This document shows positions 56,769 through 64,000 of a DNA stretch of 64,000 nucleotides, piece by piece. Under the pieces are notes generated by a model. That model was given only the letters and a program-made list of their open reading frames with translations. It was not told the DNA's origin and ran no database searches. Within the stretch, counting starts at the first letter, position 1, and every line of letters starts with the position of its first letter. Origin of the DNA: Christensenella sp. UBA6345 (lineage in GTDB: Bacteria > Bacillota > Clostridia > Christensenellales > UBA1242); contig DJSB01000030.1 in assembly GCA_002437945.1 (NCBI GenBank), positions 21,303 to 85,302 of the forward strand. The letters are read 5' to 3'. A program made the translations under genes and the position numbers.

Positions 56769-57706
56769 TATCTATACTCTTCATAAATTTTTGAATAATA
56801 ATCGCCCATTTTCTTTTTAAAATCTGGGTCAGATAGCACATATTCTAGTTCTTCATCATTTAATGAATCCAAGTATTCTTTGACAGTGCTATATATTTCT
56901 TCATTTCTGGCTTTATCAATTATTTTTGAACCATATTTACCATATAAATCTACGTTCTTGATTGCTTCTTCCCAATTGTCTTTATCTATACTATTTTTTA
57001 GTTCGTCTACCTTTTTATTAAATTCGGCTTCCTTAACTGCAATTTCATTGTTATACTTTATAACTTCATTTTCTTTTTTAGTTAATTCTTCTTGCAAAGA
57101 ATTAATTTTTTCTTGAAGTTTAACCGCATAACTTATATTAAAACTATTAAGAGCATTGTCCTTTTGTGAAGATAATGCATTGAGTTCAAAATTAATAGCA
57201 TTGATTTGACTAGACAACTCATCATCAAGTTTTTTATAGTCATCAATTTTACTTTTTTCAAAAGCGTCTAATTGATTAATAACTATACTACTTCTACTTA
57301 AACCACGTTTAAGTGCTTGTGCTTCTACATTCTTGCTAGCATCGGTATAATAATCGTTAAGTTTTTGTTTTGTACTATCGTTATTTTCAATTAACTGACT
57401 TTTATTAGAATACAAATTATCTTCCTTTTTCTTGTACTCATCATCTATATTTTTTATGCTACTATTTTTATAATCTTTTAGTAGTTCTTCACTAGTTTGT
57501 TTTATTTCTTCATCGGTAGGTTTTTTATAACTAATACGTTCAAGTTCTATCTTGTCAGGCACACTTTCTTGATCAGAACTTCTATATTTTTTTGATATAC
57601 TATCAATCTTATTGTTAATCTCATCAACTTTAGATTGATTCTTTTTTGCTTTTGCTATAAGTTGGACATCTTTAGTAACATTATCAGGTACTCTATAACT
57701 ACTCAT
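56768..57706 (-). CDS. Coiled-coil phage structural protein
   Basis: 312 residues from the ATG at 57706, which has AAGGGGG 8 nt upstream; the open frame runs 25 codons further up but without that support. Almost wholly helical with long heptad stretches (about 20-110 and 170-265) and a short conserved-looking motif QALKRGLSRSSIVINQLDAF near residue 130. Rich in Lys, Asp, Ser and Asn. Its place, after the nozzle genes and before lysis, is that of an internal virion or tail protein; function unknown. Confidence 0.7.
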   Translation of the reverse strand: MSSYRVPDNVTKDVQLIAKAKKNQSKVDEINNKIDSISKKYRSSDQESVPDKIELERISYKKPTDEEIKQTSEELLKDYKNSSIKNIDDEYKKKEDNLYSNKSQLIENNDSTKQKLNDYYTDASKNVEAQALKRGLSRSSIVINQLDAFEKSKIDDYKKLDDELSSQINAINFELNALSSQKDNALNSFNISYAVKLQEKINSLQEELTKKENEVIKYNNEIAVKEAEFNKKVDELKNSIDKDNWEEAIKNVDLYGKYGSKIIDKARNEEIYSTVKEYLDSLNDEELEYVLSDPDFKKKMGDYYSKIYEEYR

Positions 57707-57786
57707 TAGTAATCCCCCTTCTATAAATTTCTTATAATTAAATTGTTTGATTTTTGATAAAATGTCTTTGTTTATATACATAATTT

Positions 57787-58914
57787 TTAAGTTTCCAAAT
57801 TGTGTTTAATTATTGATCCATCATAATTTAATACTACATTACTATCATCTATTACAGCCGAATTGACCACATTGTTTAACTTGAATATCTCATTAATATT
57901 AATTAATTTTTTAGTATAATCCACACCACAATCTATAATTTTTAAACATTGATTTTTAATACCAATCATATAGTTATTGGAAGTAACTTTTCTTGCATCG
58001 TTAACTTTACCAACACCTATTTCTATAACATCTAAAAGTCTAGTAAATAAGCCATTATTAGGCACTTTGAATAGTACTATGTAATTGTGATTATTTACAT
58101 CTGTACATACGAAATAAATATTATTATCTACATCATTAATTACTGTATTAATACTGACGATATTGTTGACATAACCTATCAATATGTCATGATAACTATT
58201 AATAATAACGCCATTATCATTATACGTATCTACATTGAGACAGCCATTAATTATATATGCTACAGCAAAACTTGATTCATCAATAGAGTAATTAAAAATC
58301 ACTCCCCTATTAATGTTTAAATCAAGTGTTTTATTTATAGCACCTGACACAATAATATTGTCATTGTTTTTATATAGAACAATCAAACCATTAATATAGT
58401 TAAGACTTAAAAATGTACCATTGTAAGTAGTCTTTATATCGCTATTATAATTGGACAATGTAGTATCTACAGTATTGCCATAATATACAAAAAATTGATT
58501 TTTTAATTGTTTAACTATTGCTAAAGAATCAGGCAAAGATACTAATTTAATATTACTTAAATCATCACAAATACACTCACCTAATACCTTTAAATTTACT
58601 TCAATATTTTCACTTATATCAAATAGAAATTTTAATAGAGTTTTACCTTGAATTGATAATGAAAATATAGTGTCAGTAACATTAATTTTTGCCATCTGTA
58701 GTACATCAGAATTGTACACTTTAAAACTAGTTTTTTTATCGCATTTAATTTCAAAATACACTTCTTTATTGGCTTCAACATTAATTTCAAAATAATTATT
58801 AGTTGTAGTTAAATTATAAGTATACATCTTTTTATTAAAGGAATATTTAACCTTACTATTGTCTAACTCTAAAGTAGATAATCGGTTGTATGCTACCTTA
58901 CCATAGTTAATCAT
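57787..58914 (-). CDS. Phage structural protein of unknown function, beta-rich
   Basis: 375 residues, almost entirely beta strands with many Asn, Ile, Val and Tyr and no signal or membrane segment. Repeating units in the second half (VYYGNTVD..., LIVLYKNNDNIIVSGAI, FAVAYIINGCLNVDTY, IYFVCTDVNNHNYIVLFKV, YMIGIKNQCLKIID) look like blades of a propeller or a beta-sandwich receptor protein. It overlaps the nozzle gene by 4 nt. Likely a tail or spike component by position. Confidence 0.65.
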   Translation of the reverse strand: MINYGKVAYNRLSTLELDNSKVKYSFNKKMYTYNLTTTNNYFEINVEANKEVYFEIKCDKKTSFKVYNSDVLQMAKINVTDTIFSLSIQGKTLLKFLFDISENIEVNLKVLGECICDDLSNIKLVSLPDSLAIVKQLKNQFFVYYGNTVDTTLSNYNSDIKTTYNGTFLSLNYINGLIVLYKNNDNIIVSGAINKTLDLNINRGVIFNYSIDESSFAVAYIINGCLNVDTYNDNGVIINSYHDILIGYVNNIVSINTVINDVDNNIYFVCTDVNNHNYIVLFKVPNNGLFTRLLDVIEIGVGKVNDARKVTSNNYMIGIKNQCLKIIDCGVDYTKKLININEIFKLNNVVNSAVIDDSNVVLNYDGSIIKHNLET

Positions 58915-60437
58915 ACTAACCCCATAATAATAGTAGGATTGGATATTTCTACTATATCTTCACTACTTTCAAAATCAACCGCAATTAGTTTTCCTTTAAT
59001 AATTGTTTTTAGTGTTGCAATACCATTTTTCGGAGTAAGTTTAAATGTTTTTGAGTTAGATTCAGTCCTAATAGTTATAGATAATGGGGATTTTGATTTA
59101 AGGTAAATTTCTTTAATAATTTTATATTTTTCAGGATAGCCAAAATCGCTTAATGGCGACTGCCAGCACTTTGGCAATGCAGTATCATATACTTTACCAA
59201 AATTACCCAATTCACCTATCTTATAATTAGTACCATCATTGTACACAACTATAACCTTATTAACTTTATCATCAAGTACCGCATTAAGATTTCTAATATC
59301 GACACCACGCATAATATTTAAGTTTTTTGTTTCCAAATCAAGTTCAAGTAATGCATTGTTAACAAATCCATTGTTATTTTCGCACAATACTTTTTTATCG
59401 TCATGAAAATTAAGATTGCATGCAAGATAATACTTGCCATTACAATAACAACTTTGACAATTAATATTCTGGGTATTGTCCAATAGATTATCTATATTTA
59501 AATTAATTTTAGTAGTGTTATATCCATCAAAAGCATATATACCATTAGCAGTTAGCATAAGTATTTTGTCTCCACATACACATACGCTATTACCATAAAT
59601 TTTTCCACTAGACACAAATAATTGAGCGACATTAAACTCGGATTGTTGAGCATATGCAGTTATGCGTGAAATACCATATTCTCTAAAAACATAAACATAA
59701 TCATTAAAACTTACTACTTTATTAACTACTCCCCTGTCATCGTTAAATTTAATAAATCCTGCTTCTTCAATACTTACATTCCAGTTGGTAGGATCTAAAT
59801 CATCTGAAAACCAGATTTCATTTCTATCACTATCTACTGTAGCAAATAATCGTTCGTAATGCAGACACATACTTTTAATCTTGGGTGCATTACCTACTTT
59901 TGTGGCAGTGTTTTTGGTCTGATCCCAAAAATACATACCTTGTGTAGAACATATAAGTATTGAATCTACGCCATTGAGATTATAGTTAACAATATTGGGT
60001 ATATCGGTAAGATTAATACCATTAATCTGTTTAATATAATCAGATGTATGACAAATATCATAATAATAGAAATTGCCGTTAGTCGTCTGAAAAATCAACA
60101 AGTTATAATAATAAAAATTATTATGATTATCGCTACGACTTTGATTCTCTTTTCTATATAGCCAAGTAGCCTTTATCTCATAACCTGTAAAATTGGCTAT
60201 ACGTGTAGATTTATCTACCATAAGTACATTGGTAGGAAAATAAATTGAATTAATACCCAATCCTGTAGTTAATGCTCCACGTGAAAAACTAAAATTATAT
60301 GTATTAATTGAATGATTGATTGGTAAGATAAATTGGTCATAATCAACATTAATTCCGTTGAAGAAATTGGCATAGTTTACTTTTTTATAAGATATGTTTT
60401 TACCTTGAAGTAATTGACGATTAACCACTATATCCAC
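58911..60437 (-). CDS. Podovirus head-completion/nozzle protein (P22 gp10-like packaged DNA stabilisation)
   Basis: 508 residues. FFNGINVDYDQFILP..., then propeller blades with the characteristic NEIWFSDDLDPTNWNVS and VVSFNDYVYVFREYGISRIT stretches, which resemble the P22 gp10/T7 gp12 nozzle family (pattern RLWFSDPxDPTNW). Such proteins form the nozzle below the portal and keep packaged DNA inside. The order connector-nozzle right after the capsid supports this. Identity by pattern, not by alignment. Confidence 0.75.
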   Translation of the reverse strand: MDIVVNRQLLQGKNISYKKVNYANFFNGINVDYDQFILPINHSINTYNFSFSRGALTTGLGINSIYFPTNVLMVDKSTRIANFTGYEIKATWLYRKENQSRSDNHNNFYYYNLLIFQTTNGNFYYYDICHTSDYIKQINGINLTDIPNIVNYNLNGVDSILICSTQGMYFWDQTKNTATKVGNAPKIKSMCLHYERLFATVDSDRNEIWFSDDLDPTNWNVSIEEAGFIKFNDDRGVVNKVVSFNDYVYVFREYGISRITAYAQQSEFNVAQLFVSSGKIYGNSVCVCGDKILMLTANGIYAFDGYNTTKINLNIDNLLDNTQNINCQSCYCNGKYYLACNLNFHDDKKVLCENNNGFVNNALLELDLETKNLNIMRGVDIRNLNAVLDDKVNKVIVVYNDGTNYKIGELGNFGKVYDTALPKCWQSPLSDFGYPEKYKIIKEIYLKSKSPLSITIRTESNSKTFKLTPKNGIATLKTIIKGKLIAVDFESSEDIVEISNPTIIMGLV

Positions 60438-60997
60438 AACCTTGATTTAATTATTACATCTTTTTTAGGTCGCACTATGCCATTTAGTGAAGTCTTAAAA
60501 CGATTATCCCAGATAGTAGCATCATCGTATATACCGTTAATATAATAATACTCTGCCACTACTCCATAGGATATAACTCTAGGATTGATTTTGTAATTGT
60601 ATAATTCGATATTGCTTGATACCATTGTTGCCGGACTAGGTGTAAATGCAAATTCTACTTCAATTTCGCCTACTGGCACTTCTAAATATGTAGAGTGACA
60701 AACATACTGAACATCAACACCACCACATTTAACTTTAATAATATCAACAATAGGATAAGAACTAATGCTAAAATAATTAATTTTTCCATTTGTAGATGAA
60801 ACTTTCTTTTTATCTTTAAAGGTGTAATACTCGGTAGCAATTTGATTGACAACCAAGTTGCAACATTTTATTAAAAAATCAATAATATTTTTTTGTTCGT
60901 CAGTGGCTGTTTTTGATCCGTCAAACAATGTTGTCTCTAATAAATCTGGCATATTTAGGTATGTAGCCACATCGGTTAATATTTCTTTTACTTTCAT
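60428..60997 (-). CDS. Phage head-tail connector (gp4/gp11 type)
   Basis: 189 residues from the ATG at 60997 with AAGGGGG a few bases before; an in-frame ATG at 61018 lies before that site. Helical N-terminus (VKEILTDVATYLNMPDLLETTL...), then beta strands (SSTNGKINYFSISSYPIVDIIKVKCGGVDV, YLEVPVGEIEVEFAFTP) and a terminal helix. Size and layout match connector proteins lying between portal and nozzle in podoviruses. Overlaps the nozzle gene by 10 nt. Confidence 0.7.
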   Translation of the reverse strand: MKVKEILTDVATYLNMPDLLETTLFDGSKTATDEQKNIIDFLIKCCNLVVNQIATEYYTFKDKKKVSSTNGKINYFSISSYPIVDIIKVKCGGVDVQYVCHSTYLEVPVGEIEVEFAFTPSPATMVSSNIELYNYKINPRVISYGVVAEYYYINGIYDDATIWDNRFKTSLNGIVRPKKDVIIKSRLWI

Positions 60998-61008
60998 TTG
61001 ACCCCCTT

Positions 61009-61374
61009 TTAATACCAAGTAGATAGATAGGCTTTACCATCAAATTCTCCCTTACTACTTGCATATTTATATATTTCATTTAATTGATAAGTGGTCCTGT
61101 CTTTAATAGCATTTTGTTTATGCTGGTTTATACGTTGATTATTAATTTCTATCTCATTAAGACATTCTTCAACATTTTCCGACTTTCTTACATATTCAAT
61201 TGCTCTACAATCTAGACAATCAAATGGTAATACTAGACATAATGTATTAGAATACTTTGAATTATGTATCTCGTACCTACATAATCTCGTATCATAAACA
61301 ATGTAATAATTAACATCTAAATTTTTTATTCTTTTTGATATATCAAAGACATCATGTGTAATAATTACTTTCAT
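61009..61374 (-). CDS. Small phage protein of unknown function
   Basis: 121 residues from the ATG at 61374 with AGGAG 5 nt upstream (the frame is open to 61413 across the terminator, not used). MKVIITHDVFDISKRIKNLDVNYYIVYDTRLCRYEIHN... looks like a compact alpha/beta domain with four cysteines (LPFDCLDC among them) and a charged helical C-terminus. I know no function. Between capsid and connector, so perhaps a capsid-completion or decoration protein. Confidence 0.6.
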   Translation of the reverse strand: MKVIITHDVFDISKRIKNLDVNYYIVYDTRLCRYEIHNSKYSNTLCLVLPFDCLDCRAIEYVRKSENVEECLNEIEINNQRINQHKQNAIKDRTTYQLNEIYKYASSKGEFDGKAYLSTWY

Positions 61375-61390
61375 ATTACTCCTATGTATT

Positions 61391-61431
61391 AAAAAAGTAT
61401 AAGGTGTGTGCAATCACACACCTTAATACTT
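61391..61431 (-). terminator. Terminator after the capsid gene, inside the phage operon
   Basis: Long stem: AAGGTGTGTG (61401-61410) with CACACACCTT (61415-61424), extended by AAGTAT/ATACTT around one bulge; loop CAAT; six T in the minus direction. It would reduce transcription of the genes after the major capsid gene. Confidence 0.88.
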
Positions 61432-61464
61432 AAATAACATCATAATTAAATTATTGTTTACTTA

Positions 61465-62646
61465 CTACGCTTCAGTAATACCAGACAATTTGGCTTGACC
61501 ATTAGGTTTATCGCAGATAAGATCTGCATACTTAACTAAAGTAGCAGTATATGTTGGTTTACCAGCATTTTGTCTTAAAATACGACTATCATCACCTTCC
61601 AACCATTGCCAATCGCACAATTGATGTAAAGTAAATTCTTTAGTGTTAAGTAAATACATTACACCTGATTCAATAAATCTATCAGATACTAGTGGTATAC
61701 CACTATAAGATAATGCTTTATAACCACCGTTAAGTTCCATAACATCTACATTACGTTTATAAGTGTTAAGATGATTTTGATATGCACGTTTAACTCCACT
61801 AGAACAAGTAATAAAATCTACTACTGAACCAGTAACTTCTTCTAGGTTATCAATTGCTTTTTGAATTGCTGTTTCGGAAATAGTACCTACAGATGATGCT
61901 GTATATGGATTCATCCATGTATATGTACTCTTATTAACACCATAAAGTGATGTAGCACTTGAATCAAATATTTTACCAAGACCAGTAATTTCTAGATTGT
62001 ATGATCCTTGAACTACAATCTTATCTGTAGTTTTATCAAGTGCTGTAGTAAATGATTTATCAAAATAAATGTTTTTGTTGGCTCTATCAATTTTTGTAAT
62101 TTTTACTGTTTTACCATTAGCAAGATATTCTTCATCATCAGTATTATATATAGATACAATCATACCTTCCATAAAATTACGTGTATCGTCTACAGTAATA
62201 TAATTTTTAGTAGCGGTATGAGTATAACTATTTGTTAATATTCCAGAGCCATCACCATATAACATACGGCTTAAATTGAAGTTACTTGCTTTAATTAAAC
62301 CTTCCATTTCGGCATTAAGTAAATTAACAAATGCTCCAGCATTATTCTCGCTAGAACGAATTGCTTTATCAGAAATTTCAATAGTTCCATATAAGTTCTT
62401 TAAAGTGCTTACGAATTGAACGTAGTTGTTGCCGTTGGCTACAGGAAGTGAACCATCTTCTGTACCAGCACCAATACCACCATTAATACCAAATGGTGCA
62501 AGTTTTCTAATTTCTTTTCCCCATACATCGGCAGTGCTTTGTTTAATTTTTGAAAGTAATGGATTGCTGTTTATGTTAAGTTGGTCAGAAACCACACCTA
62601 AATAAACTGTTTTTAATGCATTCTCTGCAGTGTTAAGTGTTACCAT
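61465..62646 (-). CDS. Phage major capsid protein (HK97 fold likely)
   Basis: 393 residues. N-terminal helix (TAENALKTVYLGVVSDQLN), glycine-rich segment (APFGINGGIGAGTEDGSLP), E-loop region (NNYVQFVSTLKNLYGTIEISDKAIRSS), P-domain helix (NAGAFVNLLNAEMEGLIKASNFNLSRMLYGDGSG) and a C-terminal half with QKAIDNLEEVTGSVVDFITCSSGVKRAYQNHL and SYSGIPLVSDRF. The order is that of HK97-type capsid proteins. Preceded by a scaffold gene and followed by its own terminator, as a highly made virion protein should be. Confidence 0.85.
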   Translation of the reverse strand: MVTLNTAENALKTVYLGVVSDQLNINSNPLLSKIKQSTADVWGKEIRKLAPFGINGGIGAGTEDGSLPVANGNNYVQFVSTLKNLYGTIEISDKAIRSSENNAGAFVNLLNAEMEGLIKASNFNLSRMLYGDGSGILTNSYTHTATKNYITVDDTRNFMEGMIVSIYNTDDEEYLANGKTVKITKIDRANKNIYFDKSFTTALDKTTDKIVVQGSYNLEITGLGKIFDSSATSLYGVNKSTYTWMNPYTASSVGTISETAIQKAIDNLEEVTGSVVDFITCSSGVKRAYQNHLNTYKRNVDVMELNGGYKALSYSGIPLVSDRFIESGVMYLLNTKEFTLHQLCDWQWLEGDDSRILRQNAGKPTYTATLVKYADLICDKPNGQAKLSGITEA

Positions 62647-62657
62647 AATTATTTCTC

Positions 62658-63284
62658 CTATTTACTAAATAATTTTTCTGCCAACAACTTCGCTTCGTTT
62701 AAGTCAGCCGGCCTATTAAAAGGCGTAAGGCCTACGCTTCCTGTTCGAGTACTATTAATAAGTTGTGGCGACTTGTTTTGTTTTATTTTTTCTAAATATT
62801 CATTAATGATTTGTTCTTTAATACTTTCGTTATTAAGAACATAATTTTTTATAAATTCTGGATCTTTAACTAGTTCGGATTCAGATCTATATTTGTTAGC
62901 CTTGACTCTGTCAAAAGCCAATTGAAGGGAGTTGGGCATACTTGCCATAACTTTATCCTTAACCAGTTCTGCCATTATCTCGCTAGCATAATTTTGAGCA
63001 GTAGAATTATTGGCTAAAAATTCTTTAACACAATCTCCCCACTCTTCTTTTTCATAAAAGGGTTGTAGTTCTTTTTCATTAGAATTACAATTATCCTTTT
63101 CTAGTTCACTAAGCCTTTGACATTTTCTAGTGAACTCGGACTGCAAGTTAACATATGCTTCTTGTAATGCTTGCACGTCCTTAAATTTATCTAAAGAGCC
63201 TAAAGCGGAATCTACAGCACAATCACCCAACTTTTCATACGAAACATTGCTTGATTCTTCACTTATTGGTTGTTCTTTACTCAT
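62658..63284 (-). CDS. Phage capsid scaffolding protein
   Basis: 208 residues from the ATG at 63284, with AAGGAG before it; the frame is open to 63302. Coiled-coil helix about 37-62 (KDVQALQEAYVNLQSEFTRKCQRLSELEKD), acidic middle, flexible C-terminus ending LNEAKLLAEKLFSK. Lies between portal and capsid genes, the usual scaffold place. It overlaps the portal gene by 8 nt. Confidence 0.78.
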   Translation of the reverse strand: MSKEQPISEESSNVSYEKLGDCAVDSALGSLDKFKDVQALQEAYVNLQSEFTRKCQRLSELEKDNCNSNEKELQPFYEKEEWGDCVKEFLANNSTAQNYASEIMAELVKDKVMASMPNSLQLAFDRVKANKYRSESELVKDPEFIKNYVLNNESIKEQIINEYLEKIKQNKSPQLINSTRTGSVGLTPFNRPADLNEAKLLAEKLFSK

Positions 63285-64000
63285 GTTGATTCTCCTTTTC
63301 ATTAATTATTTGGTTAAATTGTTTATGTTGTCTTATATGTTCAAGCATCAATTTTTCTAATTTTGGATTACGTTTCTGTGCTTTTTCAAATTCATCTGAC
63401 AACATAAAACAAGTATGTTCGTTGATATGTAAATCATGATTATCAATTTCTCTAGGCATATCAATACGACCTTCATCTAATAACATTAAATGTTCCTTAC
63501 CGGCACGTTTTATTTGTAACGTTTTTACATCTTGAGAGTTCTCCCAAATACCAAAACCGAGTTGCTCTAAAAGTTTATATCTAACCGAATTATTAAGTTT
63601 ACCATTCTCATCATGAAGCAATCCAGAATTAAATATTTCAAAAATCATATTACGTTTTTGTGCCAAACTTTCATTAAGTTCGTTCTCTGTTTCAAAAACA
63701 ACATCATCACTATTAATATCAGATTTATTCCAATAAAACATTTCTATACTGCCGTTACCATTAATAAGTTTTGAACTAGTTTTTCCATCAATAAATTGTT
63801 TATATAATCGTAATATTTGTTTACTAATTTCTTTAACTGCTTGTCTAATTTCTTCTGCACTATTAATTAATCTTGCTTCATCTTGTTCGATTAATAATTC
63901 AAGTGCAACACCACTAATATTGTTGGTCAAACTAGAACTACGAAGTAAATCACTTACTCCACTGACAGTTAAAAACTCATTAAGTAATCTATCTTCTTCA
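63277..64000 (-). CDS. Phage portal protein, C-terminal part (cut by window end)
   Basis: The frame is open from the stop at 63277 to the window edge, so the internal TTG at 63930 is not the start. About 241 residues are visible, beginning EEDRLLNEFLTVSGVSDLLRSS then LTNNISGVALELLIEQDEARL, the stem/wing segment of portal proteins (SGVAL..L.EQD), followed by long helices (AEEIRQAVKEISKQILRLYKQF) and a polar C-terminus. The portal dodecamer is the DNA entry channel of the capsid. Confidence 0.8.
   Translation of the reverse strand, partial: EEDRLLNEFLTVSGVSDLLRSSSLTNNISGVALELLIEQDEARLINSAEEIRQAVKEISKQILRLYKQFIDGKTSSKLINGNGSIEMFYWNKSDINSDDVVFETENELNESLAQKRNMIFEIFNSGLLHDENGKLNNSVRYKLLEQLGFGIWENSQDVKTLQIKRAGKEHLMLLDEGRIDMPREIDNHDLHINEHTCFMLSDEFEKAQKRNPKLEKLMLEHIRQHKQFNQIINEKENQHE

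Larger units (their letters stand above)
56051..64000 (-). mobile_element. Prophage late module, short-tailed (podovirus-like), continues beyond the window
   Basis: Nine genes in one direction: portal, scaffold, major capsid, a small protein, connector, nozzle/stabilisation protein, an unknown structural protein, coiled-coil protein and two holin-like proteins, ending at a strong terminator. There is no tail tube, tape measure or sheath between the capsid and lysis genes, which fits a podovirus. Integrase, terminase and lysin are not in the window, and no attachment site could be identified at this edge; whether it is integrated and intact cannot be judged. Confidence 0.85.

Overview
The window is very AT-rich and gene-dense, with most genes on the minus strand. 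Gene order is that of a low-GC Gram-positive (Firmicutes/Clostridia-type) chromosome. Three conserved Firmicutes neighbourhoods are recognisable: (i) fakA-asp23 / rpmB / spoVM / rpe-rsgA-rlmN-rsmB-fmt-def-priA / rpoZ; (ii) rpsU / hit / mtaB-rsmE / dnaJ-dnaK-grpE-hrcA / hemW-lepA; (iii) a tRNA-wobble pair (U32 peptidase-like plus TrmR-like methyltransferase) next to RNase J. A 33-residue SpoVM-like peptide and an intact sporulation sigma factor (SigK type) indicate an endospore-forming lineage. A FAD/Fe-S anaerobic-type glycerol-3-phosphate dehydrogenase fits an anaerobe. Assignment to an uncultured gut-type Clostridia lineage is inference only.

Layout. 0-6 kb: glycerol use (GlpA/GlpB-like/DUF1667 operon divergent from glpK plus a monoacylglycerol-lipase-like hydrolase) and a NUDIX hydrolase. 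6-10.5 kb: a membrane-anchored EEP-family phosphatase/nuclease, then a metal efflux P-type ATPase with its ArsR repressor and a promoter carrying two operator palindromes. 10.5-14 kb: a MetRS-like enzyme with an abnormal KMSKS loop, small proteins and a Val-Gly-Cys-Leu tRNA operon. 14-30 kb: fatty acid kinase, Asp23, ribosomal protein L28, SpoVM, translation and replication enzymes, ligA and pcrA. 30-42 kb: S21, RNA-modification genes, the HrcA/CIRCE heat-shock operon, hemW and lepA. 42-45 kb: a GDPD-fold protein that lacks its active site, and an ABC exporter preceded by a leader peptide and a terminator/antiterminator pair. 45-54 kb: rarA, RNase P RNA, sigK, wobble-uridine modification genes and RNase J. 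54-56 kb: two polytopic membrane proteins. 56-64 kb: the 3' end of a short-tailed (podovirus-like) prophage late operon: portal, scaffold, capsid, head-tail connector, nozzle, coiled-coil protein and holins, closed by a terminator.

Points most worth checking are the ribosome-mediated attenuator upstream of the ABC exporter, the 19-cysteine metallothionein-like extension on GrpE, the hidden spoVM gene, the rsgA reading frame that begins without a canonical start codon, the MetRS-like protein without KMSKS, and an 85-nt cloverleaf palindrome upstream of sigK. Several starts were moved from the longest open frame to a downstream codon because of ribosome binding sites; these choices are stated per gene.
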